Source of the DNA: an uncultured Brevibacterium sp.
GTDB lineage: Bacteria > Actinomycetota > Actinomycetes > Actinomycetales > Brevibacteriaceae
Reading direction: 5' to 3'
Assembly: GCA_902489215.1 (NCBI GenBank)
Contig: CABTZE010000117.1
Location: forward strand, 1-6,344
Length of the DNA stretch: 6,344 bases
How positions within the stretch are numbered: position 1 is the stretch's first letter; the number at the start of each line of letters is the position of its first letter. The notes under the pieces were generated by a model. It saw nothing but the letters and a program-made list of their open reading frames with translations. It did not search any database and was not told where the DNA came from. Both the position numbers and the translations under genes were made by a program. This document shows positions 1 through 5,972 of this stretch, piece by piece.

Positions 1-658
1 GCACCGCGGCTGTGATTGCCCATTGAACGCCGATGATCGCAGCGATCCACAGGAGCGTGACCTTTGCTTCGTACTCGAGAGTTGCAAGCAGACGTCGAAC
101 GCGGGGGAAGATGCGCGGGCCGAGTATGGCGATCGCCGTGAGAATGATGAGCGCCGGCACGATCATGATGAAGCAGTACCCGGCCAAGATCGCCAGGCGA
201 ACGGGCCACGGGTTCCCCATGTTGCCCATGATTCCGATTGCTGCGAGGTACGGGACCATTGTGGCGGCCTCCGCCGCGGCCGCACTCAAGCCCAGTGCAA
301 TCACGGCCCACGTTGAGAGTGATTTCGGTGCCGGTTGGTCTGCTATTTCCTCCGGGGTGCGCTTCTTTGGGTTCTTCGCAAAGATCCCGAAAGCTGCAAG
401 CCCGATGCCGATGATGAGGCGTGCCCAGAGTGCCGGCGGTGTGCGCAGAATGTTAGTCAGCGCCTCAAGCAGAGTGTCCATGCCGAGCAGCAGCACGATG
501 CCGAGGGTGAAATAGGCGCCGCAGACGGTGAGGAAGTACAGTGCCTGCGGTCTGAACTCGACTCGCTGCTGGCGTATTGCGAGGGCAACGGGAATGACGA
601 GCGTTCCCAGGCTGAGGCTGTCAAGGAGTGCAAGGCCGACGAGCGATAGCAGGTCCAC
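1..658 (-). CDS. GAP/Sap-family (sulfolipid-1-addressing protein-like) membrane protein, C-terminus cut by window edge
   Basis: The minus-strand frame is open from a GTG at 658 to the window edge, giving 219 residues without a stop. It starts MDLLSLVGLALLDSLSLGT, and later carries RPQALYFLTVCGAYFTLG (residues 36-53) and a conserved-looking E130/P136-Y137 region. These fit the GAP family (Sap, sulfolipid-1-addressing protein), small polytopic inner-membrane proteins that in mycobacteria are linked to glycolipid transport to the cell surface. Hydrophobic segments lie at roughly 3-28, 39-59, 76-93, 115-143, 153-180 and 200-219. A charged cytoplasm-type loop (KNPKKRTPEE) sits at 95-104. The start is supported by GGAG on the minus strand (669-666), 7 nt upstream. 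Since the family is usually about 220-240 residues, only a short tail is probably missing. The family call is from remembered sequence character. The substrate is unknown: a glycolipid role is known only for mycobacterial members, and this organism may lack such lipids. The divergent tetR and shared operators suggest induction by a small molecule, perhaps for export. Confidence 0.8.
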   Translation of the reverse strand, partial: MDLLSLVGLALLDSLSLGTLVIPVALAIRQQRVEFRPQALYFLTVCGAYFTLGIVLLLGMDTLLEALTNILRTPPALWARLIIGIGLAAFGIFAKNPKKRTPEEIADQPAPKSLSTWAVIALGLSAAAAEAATMVPYLAAIGIMGNMGNPWPVRLAILAGYCFIMIVPALIILTAIAILGPRIFPRVRRLLATLEYEAKVTLLWIAAIIGVQWAITAAV

Positions 659-689
659 GGGCGGTCTCCAGATGATCTTGCTGAACTGA

Positions 690-695
690 ACAATA
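690..695 (-). promoter_or_regulatory. Predicted -10 box of the GAP-family gene
   Basis: On the minus strand this reads TATTGT, which matches the actinobacterial TANNNT pattern. It would place the transcription start near 683, giving a leader of about 25 nt that contains the GGAG ribosome site at 669-666. No convincing -35 is seen; the region 16-18 nt upstream is AT-rich and lies inside the right operator. The box overlaps the outer edge of the left operator palindrome, so a bound repressor would block it. This is inferred from pattern only. Confidence 0.45.
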
Positions 696-728
696 CACTT
701 GTATCACAATTCCAATACAAGTGTATTG
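691..728. promoter_or_regulatory. Paired TetR-type operators in an exact 14-bp inverted repeat
   Basis: CAATACACTTGTAT (691-704) and ATACAAGTGTATTG (715-728) are perfect reverse complements separated by 10 nt. Each arm also contains its own palindrome of the form ATACA-NN-TGTAT: 693-704 with centre CT, and 715-726 with centre AG. The two palindrome centres are 22 bp apart, about two helical turns, so two dimers could bind the same DNA face. TetR regulators commonly bind palindromes of this kind next to their own gene. The right site lies just upstream of the predicted tetR -10 box, and the left site covers the predicted -10 of the divergent GAP gene. The TetR protein encoded at 742 is the obvious ligand, by inference from position. 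Confidence 0.8.
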
Positions 729-729
729 A

Positions 730-735
730 TAGACT
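730..735 (+). promoter_or_regulatory. Predicted -10 box of tetR, leaderless start
   Basis: TAGACT fits TANNNT and ends 6 nt before the GTG at 742, so transcription would begin at or very near the start codon. The TAG of this box is also an in-frame stop (730-732), so the protein cannot begin further upstream. The bases between box and start (CCTGGT preceded by C) hold no Shine-Dalgarno sequence. Leaderless mRNAs are common in actinobacteria. No clear -35 is seen at about 706-712. The identical hexamer TAGACT is also found upstream of dxs. Confidence 0.5.
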
Positions 736-741
736 CCTGGT

Positions 742-1320
742 GTGAGTGAATCTGCTTCTTTGACCGATGCGCAGGCCGCTATCGCAGATGCGGTGATCAC
801 CGTGATAGCCGACCGCGGGTTCGATGTTGTCAGTGTGCGTTCAGCTGCGGCCGAAGCCGGGATGTCCCCCGGCGCGGTGCAGTATCACTTTCCCAGTCGC
901 CAGCTTCTGCTTCAGGCGGCATTCCAGCGTTCTGTGCAGCGACAGGATGCGCGAGCCCTCGCTGCGGGCCGGGACGCGAATGAAAAGCGCAGTCCTCTGC
1001 GGGAGCTTCTGCCCATTGGCCCGGAGCAGAGGGAGGACGCATTGGCGTGGGTTGCCTTTGGGGCCGCGGCGTCAACGCGGCCGTGGCTGGCTGAGCTGTA
1101 CCGCCGGGAGCTCGACAGCTTCAGAGAAAAGCTGGAAGAGGCTTTTTCCTCTGCCGTCGAGTCCGGCGAGCTTCGTGCGGACCTTGATCTTTCGCTGGCG
1201 GCGCGCTTGGTCACCGCGCTCGTCAACGGGCTGGCCCTTGACTACAACAACAGTCCCGACACGGAGCCGGCCGAACTCGACGCCATGTTGGAAAGCGGCC
1301 TGGCTCGGATACTGGCCTGA
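742..1320 (+). CDS. TetR-family transcriptional regulator, BetI-like C-terminal domain
   Basis: This 192-residue protein is of normal TetR length. The DNA-binding domain is at about residues 11-57. The helix-turn-helix (about 30-52) includes VRSAAAEAGMSPGAVQYHF, the usual TetR pattern of a small-residue helix, AGMSPGAVQ turn and recognition helix, and aromatic-H-F. The remaining part (about 75-192) is alpha-helical, and ELYRREL and the LVTALVNGLAL segment resemble the TetR_C_6/BetI-type ligand-binding domain. It should act as a ligand-released dimeric repressor. The start is forced: a stop lies in frame at 730-732, GTG at 742 is the first start codon, and there is no ribosome site, which suggests leaderless translation. 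It is divergent from the GAP membrane protein gene across paired palindromic operators, so self-repression and repression of that gene are likely. Its stop directly abuts that of the converging MFS gene. The inducer cannot be read from the sequence. Confidence 0.93.
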   Translation: MSESASLTDAQAAIADAVITVIADRGFDVVSVRSAAAEAGMSPGAVQYHFPSRQLLLQAAFQRSVQRQDARALAAGRDANEKRSPLRELLPIGPEQREDALAWVAFGAAASTRPWLAELYRRELDSFREKLEEAFSSAVESGELRADLDLSLAARLVTALVNGLALDYNNSPDTEPAELDAMLESGLARILA

Positions 1321-1323
1321 TCA
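1318..1323. other. Zero-gap convergent stop-codon junction
   Basis: The plus-strand TGA of tetR (1318-1320) is followed at once by TCA (1321-1323), the reverse complement of the TGA ending the MFS gene. The junction TGATCA is itself palindromic. No intergenic space exists for a terminator, so each transcript must end inside the other coding region and the 3' ends are probably complementary. Confidence 0.9.
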
Positions 1324-2622
1324 GTGGCTGAGGTCTGAGCCTGCGGTTTCCTTCATGGTGGAAATCGTGATGCAGGAGACGACCAGCAGGAACACCGAGT
1401 ATCCGGCGAAGATCCAGGGGTTGCCGACGGCGGCGAGAACCATGCCGGCGGTGCCGCCGAACGCTGCAATGGCCACGGCGTAGGGGATGCCGAAGCCGGC
1501 AGTGCGCTGAGCCGTGGGGAACATTTCGGCGTAGGTGGCCGGTGCGTGCGACAGGAATCCTGCCAGCAGGATCAGCTGCGTGCAGACAGCTGCGACCAGC
1601 AGCGGGAACGAACCGGTGGCGATGACGGCGATGGCGGGGAAGTACAGAAGCGCGCTTCCGCCCAGGCCGATGAGCATCGTGGGCTTGCGGCCCCATTTGT
1701 CAGACAGCCATCCCCATACCGGAAGTGCGAAGCAGAAAACGATATTGCCGATCAGACCGGCGATGAAGCCCTGCTGTTCGGTGAAGCCGAACGACGTGTG
1801 CGAAATCGATGCGATGGTGACCGACCAGATGTAGTACGAAACGGTCAGACCGGCGGTCATGCCGATGACGCGCAGGCCGATGGGCCAGTTCTTGAGCACT
1901 TCGATGAAGACGTTCTTCGACAGTTCGGGTTTCGGCTGTTCCTGAGCTTTCCTGCGCTGCTCTTCGAAGACTTCGGATTCTTCCAAGTGGCGGCGGATCC
2001 ACAGCGCCACAAGTCCGAGCACGGCGCCGAGGGCGAACGGAATCCGCCAGCCCCATGCGCTCATGGCCTCCGGTGACAGTGTTGCCTGCAGCGTCAGGCC
2101 GAGAGCCAGACCGACAAGCTGGCCGCAGGTGCCGGACACGTAGATGCTGGAGGAGTACAGGCCCCTGTGCTCACGAGGTGCCTGTTCGGCAAGGTAGGTC
2201 TGTGCGGCTGGGAGTTCACCGCCGTGGGCAAGCCCCTGAATGAGTCGGGCCACAAGGAGCAGTGCCGAGGACAGCCATCCCACCGATTCATAGGTGGGGC
2301 AGATTGCGATGAGCAGTGAGCCGCCGGATGCGGCGATGACTGACAGGGTGAGCGCGTGTTTGCGGCCGATTCGGTCGCCGATCCAGCCGAAGACAACCCC
2401 GCCGAAAGGCCGGGCGACGAAGCCGACGGCGAAGACCGCCATCGTTTCAAGGAACGCCGATTGCGGATTGTCGCTGTTGAACAGCTGGCTGGACAGGTAC
2501 ACGGCGAAGCTGGCGTAGACGTTCCAGTCGTACCATTCAAGCGCGTTTCCGACGCTCGTACCGATGAGGGTCTTCGCATTGTTCTGAGGACGTGCTTTCG
2601 CGGATGATGGTGATGTGCTCAC
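1321..2622 (-). CDS. MFS transporter, metabolite:H+ symporter (MHS) type
   Basis: This 433-residue protein has about 12 hydrophobic segments and the length usual for the MHS group (KgtP, ProP, ShiA-like). Numbered from GTG 2622, it has GNALEWYDW at 25-33 in the first membrane helix, ARPFGG at 70-75, the loop 2-3 motif GDRIGRK at 82-88, then GLAHGGELPAAQTYLAE, and GWRIPFALGAVLG before the central cytoplasmic loop. That loop is charged (RRHLEESEVFEEQRRKAQEQ). A second SDKWGRK-type motif follows in the C-terminal half, as expected from the two-half MFS fold. It probably imports an organic acid, osmolyte or similar compound with protons at the inner membrane, but the substrate is not identifiable. 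The start was chosen at GTG 2622 because AAGTAGGTG (2634-2626, minus) resembles a full Shine-Dalgarno with sensible spacing to it. GTG 2628 also fits and adds two residues, but overlaps that site. It is divergent from dxs and convergent with tetR. Confidence 0.9.
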   Translation of the reverse strand: MSTSPSSAKARPQNNAKTLIGTSVGNALEWYDWNVYASFAVYLSSQLFNSDNPQSAFLETMAVFAVGFVARPFGGVVFGWIGDRIGRKHALTLSVIAASGGSLLIAICPTYESVGWLSSALLLVARLIQGLAHGGELPAAQTYLAEQAPREHRGLYSSSIYVSGTCGQLVGLALGLTLQATLSPEAMSAWGWRIPFALGAVLGLVALWIRRHLEESEVFEEQRRKAQEQPKPELSKNVFIEVLKNWPIGLRVIGMTAGLTVSYYIWSVTIASISHTSFGFTEQQGFIAGLIGNIVFCFALPVWGWLSDKWGRKPTMLIGLGGSALLYFPAIAVIATGSFPLLVAAVCTQLILLAGFLSHAPATYAEMFPTAQRTAGFGIPYAVAIAAFGGTAGMVLAAVGNPWIFAGYSVFLLVVSCITISTMKETAGSDLSH

Positions 2623-2656
2623 GGGCACCTACTTCGAATCGGGTTTTTGGATGTGA

Positions 2657-2716
2657 GACAGATTACGACCATTGAAAGGCGCTGGTGGGCAGTTTCTGTC
2701 ATTTTTCTGCAGACAG
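2657..2716. repeat. Three copies of GACAG in the MFS-dxs intergenic region
   Basis: GACAG occurs on the plus strand at 2657-2661 and 2712-2716 and on the minus strand at 2700-2696. The last two form a 5-bp inverted repeat flanking TTTTTCTGCA. An 8-bp palindrome, TCTGCAGA (2706-2713), overlaps the third copy. These lie between and around the predicted promoters of the divergent genes. Five-base matches in 60 bp may arise by chance, so a regulator site is only a possibility. Confidence 0.25.
2660..2665 (-). promoter_or_regulatory. Predicted -10 box of the MFS gene
   Basis: The minus strand reads TAATCT, a TANNNT match, giving a transcription start near 2653 and a leader of about 30 nt. No convincing -35 lies at the proper distance; the sequence there is GC-rich. 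The call rests on the hexamer and its position alone. Confidence 0.35.
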
Positions 2717-2723
2717 TTAGACT
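2694..2723 (+). promoter_or_regulatory. Predicted dxs promoter
   Basis: TAGACT at 2718-2723 is a TANNNT -10 box, with TTCTGT at 2694-2699 as a weak -35, 18 nt upstream. Transcription would begin near 2730 and leave a leader of about 31 nt holding the ribosome site. The leader is too short for a riboswitch, and I see no conserved thiamine-box sequence in it. Confidence 0.45.
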
Positions 2724-2747
2724 GGAGTGCTGAAACCTACACGCACT

Positions 2748-2752
2748 GGAGG
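2748..2752 (+). promoter_or_regulatory. dxs ribosome-binding site
   Basis: GGAGG, 8 nt before the GTG at 2761, is a strong Shine-Dalgarno and fixes that GTG as the start. Confidence 0.8.
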
Positions 2753-2760
2753 ACCACGCG

Positions 2761-4692
2761 GTGACTTTTCTTGAGGGGCTGAGCGGCCCCGATGACCTGC
2801 GGGAACTCAGCGACGCAGAATGTGACGTTCTGGCCAAAGAGATCCGCGACGAACTGATTTCGAAAGTCTCTGCTGTCGGCGGGCATTTGGGCCCCAACCT
2901 CGGCGTTGTCGAACTGACCATGGCCATTCATCGCGTGTTCGAGTCTCCGCGCGACACCGTGCTGTTCGATGTGGGCCACCAGTCCTACGTCCACAAGCTC
3001 CTCACCGGCAGACTCGCCGGCTTCGACACGCTGCGCCAGTGGGGCGGGATGTCCGGCTATCCCGCGCGGGAGGAAAGCCCACACGACGTCATCGAGAACT
3101 CTCATGCCTCGGCTGCGCTGTCGTGGGCTGATGGAATTGCCAAGGCAAACCAGCTGCGCGGCAAGAATGACAGGCACGTCGTCACCGTCATCGGCGACGG
3201 CGCGCTGACGGGCGGTCTTGCATGGGAAGCGCTCAATACGATTGCGGCGGACGAATCGACCCCGCCGCGCAAAATGGTCATCGTCGTCAACGACAACGGA
3301 CGCTCCTACGCGCCGACCGTCGGCGGGTTCGCCACGCATCTCGACTCTCTGCGCACTTCGTCGAGCTACGAAAAGATCTTGTCCTGGGGCAAAGAACGCC
3401 TGCAGGAGGGCGGGATCCCCGGCCGGTACGCCTACTCCGCCATGCACGGCATGAAGAAGGGTCTGAAGGACATGGTGACGACCCCGTCACCGCAGGCCGG
3501 CATGTTCGACGAACTCGGCATCAAGTACATCGGCCCGGTGGACGGGCACGACCTCGAAGCGCTCCAGAGAGCACTGACCTTGGCCAAGCAGTACGACGCC
3601 GGACCCGTCATCGTGCACGCGCTCACCCAGAAGGGCCACGGCTACGCCCCGGCCTACAACGACGATGCCGACCAGTTCCACGCCGTAGGCGTCATTGACC
3701 CCTCAACGGGCAAGGCCAAGCCGACAGTCGGCACCTCGTGGACCGAGGTGTTCGGCAAAGAAATCGTGGAGATCGCCCGCAAACGTGAGGACATCGTGGC
3801 CATCACCGCCGCCATGCTGCAGCCAGTGGGCCTGAAGGAGTTCGCAGACGAATTCCCCGACCGTGTTTTCGACGTCGGCATTGCCGAACAGCACGCCGTC
3901 GCCTCGGCCGCCGGTCTCTCCTACGGGGGACTGCACCCCGTGGTCTGCCTGTATGCGACTTTCCTCAACCGTGCCTTCGACCAGGTGCTCATGGACGTCG
4001 CACTTCACAAACAGGGTGTCACCTTTGTCCTTGACCGCGCCGGCGTGACAGGCCCGGACGGGGCAAGCCACCACGGTGTGTGGGACATGGCGATGCTGCG
4101 CATCGTGCCTGGCCTGCAGCTGGCAGCCCCGCGTGACGCTACACGCCTGGTTGAGGAGCTTCGCGAAGCCGTCCAGGTAGAGGACGCCCCGACCGTCGTG
4201 CGATTCTCACGCGGCAAGGTCGGCCGTGAATTCGAAGCGCTGCGCCGCACAGAAGACGGTGTTGACGTGCTGGCCGACGTGCCCGAGGACTGCGGCGAAG
4301 ACGTCCTCATCGTGTCGGTGGGCGCTCTTGCTGACCGGGCCCTAGCCGTGCGTGAGGAACTCGCCTCCCGCGGCATCGGCGCCATGGTCGTCGACCCCCG
4401 CTGGGTCCTGCCCGTTCCGCAGTCCGTCATCGAACGCGGCGCTGAGTTCAGCCTTGTCGCCGTGATCGAGGACGGCATCAAGATCGGCGGAATCGGATCG
4501 CAGATCCGCCAGGAGCTGCGCGAAGACCGATCGCGCACCGGAGTTGTCGAACTCGGTGTGCCGGATGAATTCCTGCCGCAGGGAACGCGCGAAGAAGTCC
4601 TGTCCTACGCCGGCATGGATGTATCGGACATGGTCGAAGACATTCTGCGCATGCTTCCCGGTGCCGAGCGGCACCTGCGCGAAGCCCGCTGA
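2761..4692 (+). CDS. dxs: 1-deoxy-D-xylulose-5-phosphate synthase
   Basis: This cytosolic, thiamine-diphosphate-dependent enzyme condenses pyruvate with glyceraldehyde 3-phosphate to give DXP and CO2, the first step of the MEP isoprenoid pathway and a source of thiamine and pyridoxal phosphate precursors. The 643 residues match the usual length. Seen in order: GGHLGPNLG with H42 (counterpart of E. coli H49); FDVGHQSYVHK with H73; the cofactor/Mg2+ motif GDG at 145-147 ending in NDN, N179; YIGPVDGHD; KGHGYAPA; the pyrimidine-domain motif DVGIAEQHA with catalytic E376; and DRAGVTGPDGASHHG. A transketolase C-terminal domain follows, including VVDPRWVLPVP. The form ENSHASAALSWADG, where many bacteria have GHSSTS, is the actinobacterial version. 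All key residues are present, so it should be active. It has its own promoter and a strong ribosome site. It is divergent from an MFS gene and converges on the RNase D gene. Confidence 0.98.
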   Translation: MTFLEGLSGPDDLRELSDAECDVLAKEIRDELISKVSAVGGHLGPNLGVVELTMAIHRVFESPRDTVLFDVGHQSYVHKLLTGRLAGFDTLRQWGGMSGYPAREESPHDVIENSHASAALSWADGIAKANQLRGKNDRHVVTVIGDGALTGGLAWEALNTIAADESTPPRKMVIVVNDNGRSYAPTVGGFATHLDSLRTSSSYEKILSWGKERLQEGGIPGRYAYSAMHGMKKGLKDMVTTPSPQAGMFDELGIKYIGPVDGHDLEALQRALTLAKQYDAGPVIVHALTQKGHGYAPAYNDDADQFHAVGVIDPSTGKAKPTVGTSWTEVFGKEIVEIARKREDIVAITAAMLQPVGLKEFADEFPDRVFDVGIAEQHAVASAAGLSYGGLHPVVCLYATFLNRAFDQVLMDVALHKQGVTFVLDRAGVTGPDGASHHGVWDMAMLRIVPGLQLAAPRDATRLVEELREAVQVEDAPTVVRFSRGKVGREFEALRRTEDGVDVLADVPEDCGEDVLIVSVGALADRALAVREELASRGIGAMVVDPRWVLPVPQSVIERGAEFSLVAVIEDGIKIGGIGSQIRQELREDRSRTGVVELGVPDEFLPQGTREEVLSYAGMDVSDMVEDILRMLPGAERHLREAR

Positions 4693-4698
4693 CTCAAC

Positions 4699-4740
4699 AG
4701 GCTGACCCCTCGCGCGGCAGGAGCTTGCAGCCGTCGGCCT
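4699..4740. terminator. Possible bidirectional hairpin between dxs and the RNase D gene
   Basis: AGGCTGAC (4699-4706) pairs with GTCGGCCT (4733-4740) over 8 bp with one G-T wobble. GGC (4716-4718) can pair with GCC (4730-4732), stacking beneath with a 9-nt bulge on one side. There is no T-tract on either strand, which is common for actinobacterial terminators but makes the call uncertain. It is the only stem I see in the 47-bp convergent gap, and it touches the last base of the RNase D stop codon. Confidence 0.35.
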
Positions 4741-5972
4741 CAGACGCGGACGCCGCGGTGCTCGTCGATCACACGGCACAGCAGCGGTGCGGCCTCGGCA
4801 ATCTGCCATTCGCGGGCACTGCGCTCCCGGAGGAACTCTTCGACCGCATCGACATCGGCCGGGTGCTCGCCGCCCTGGGCAGCCCGCGTTGCCAGTTCCC
4901 GCACGAGTGCCGGAGTGATGAGAAGATCATGCGGCACATCGAGCTCTATTGCCCGCGCGTTCACGGCACTCTTCATGTGCGACAGGATGTCCTTTGCCGC
5001 ATCCCTCTGTTCCCTAGTCATTCGCGGCGTTGACTTCTGCGGGTCGCGCACAGAGGGCATCATGTCTTCGGGCAGGCGGTTGCATGCCTGGACAGCGCTG
5101 AAAAGCTCGCGGGCATCCGCGGGTGTTGGCCGTCCGCGGCCGGGCAAGCGCAGCAGCTCTTTGGAGGAGCGAATGTGCATTCCGGCTGCCTGCACCATGG
5201 CTCGATCCGCGATGATGCGGCCGGGGGCGACGTCGCGCTCTTCAGCAAGATCGTCGCGCACCGCCCACATGGCGCGCACGCGCCCCAGACCGCGACGGTT
5301 CTTGATGGCGCCCAGGCCGTTCACGCGCCGCCAGGGCTCCGGGTACACCTTCGGAGTGAACAGTGCGGCGTGTGCGAACTCCTGCTGCGCGATCTCCCAT
5401 TTGTCGGCTTCGCGCAGTTTCTGTTCGAGAATGTCGCGCAGCTGAATGAGCAGTTCGACATCAAGCGCTGCGTAAGCCAGCCAGTCGTGGGGGAGTGGGC
5501 GCTGTGACCAGTCGACGTAGGAGTGTTCTTTTGCCAAGCGCACACCCAGGTGCGCGCCGATGAGTGAGGCCAATCCGAATTTTGGTTCGTTCAGCAGACG
5601 AGCGGCGATTTCGGTGTCGAAGACGCGGGTGGGAACCATTCCGGCTTCAGCCAGACACGGCAGGTCTTGGCTCGAGGCGTGCAGAATCCATTCGGCGTCC
5701 TGTATAGCCCTGCCGACCGGTTCGAGGCTGCCGAAGGCCTCCGGGTCCAGCAGGAGGATTCCCACGCCTTCGCGCTTGAGCTGAATGAGGAAGGCGCGGC
5801 CGCCGTAGCGGATGCCCGAGGCACGTTCCGCATCGACCGCAACGGGGCCGCTGCCGGCCTCCAAAGCGGCGACCGCGTCGGCAAGTGCCTTCGGGGTGCT
5901 GATGACCTCCGGCACGCCGCCGGCGGGGTCGTCGAGAAGTGGAAGATTCGGATCGACGTCGGATGAGCTCAT
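4740..5972 (-). CDS. rnd: RNase D-family 3'-5' exonuclease with HRDC domain
   Basis: This 410-residue protein has a DEDDy exonuclease domain (about 20-190) followed by an HRDC nucleic-acid-binding domain (about 222-300) and a C-terminal helical region typical of actinobacterial members. All five metal or catalytic residues are visible: D47 and E49 (VAVDAERASG, Exo I), D103 (HASSQDLPCL, Exo II), and Y167 with D171 (YAALD, Exo III). The HRDC part includes NRRGLGRVRAMWAVRDDLA and RIIADRAMVQAA. RNase D trims 3' ends of tRNA and other small RNAs in E. coli; that role here is inferred from family, and the gene symbol is family-level. The start is ATG at 5972 (MSSSDVDPNLP), overlapping the TGA of the upstream DUF3000 gene by ATGA, so the two are likely translationally coupled. 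An upstream in-frame ATG at 6050 would add 26 low-complexity residues (GRAHHDRGRPSTHARR...) read from inside that gene, and is not credible. Confidence 0.93.
   Translation of the reverse strand: MSSSDVDPNLPLLDDPAGGVPEVISTPKALADAVAALEAGSGPVAVDAERASGIRYGGRAFLIQLKREGVGILLLDPEAFGSLEPVGRAIQDAEWILHASSQDLPCLAEAGMVPTRVFDTEIAARLLNEPKFGLASLIGAHLGVRLAKEHSYVDWSQRPLPHDWLAYAALDVELLIQLRDILEQKLREADKWEIAQQEFAHAALFTPKVYPEPWRRVNGLGAIKNRRGLGRVRAMWAVRDDLAEERDVAPGRIIADRAMVQAAGMHIRSSKELLRLPGRGRPTPADARELFSAVQACNRLPEDMMPSVRDPQKSTPRMTREQRDAAKDILSHMKSAVNARAIELDVPHDLLITPALVRELATRAAQGGEHPADVDAVEEFLRERSAREWQIAEAAPLLCRVIDEHRGVRV
5969..5972 (-). promoter_or_regulatory. ATGA start-stop overlap
   Basis: The ATG of the RNase D gene (5972-5970) and the TGA of the DUF3000 gene (5971-5969) share two bases. 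This is the usual sign of translational coupling in one mRNA. The upstream sequence GCAGGCG offers only a weak ribosome site, fitting re-initiation by ribosomes leaving DUF3000. Confidence 0.85.

Noticed and set aside
33..515. Plus-strand 160-residue open frame at the left end
   Set aside because: It is antisense to the GAP membrane protein, whose frame is open across the entire stretch with a coherent transmembrane pattern. The plus-strand product shows no fold or motif.
2629..2760. Riboswitch (for example thiamine pyrophosphate) ahead of dxs
   Set aside because: The predicted leader is only about 31 nt and I see no conserved thiamine-box sequence or nested stems in the intergenic region.
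2737..3447. Minus-strand 236-residue open frame opposite dxs
   Set aside because: It lies antisense to an unambiguous dxs with all motifs, has no recognisable domain, and long antisense frames are expected in GC-rich coding DNA.
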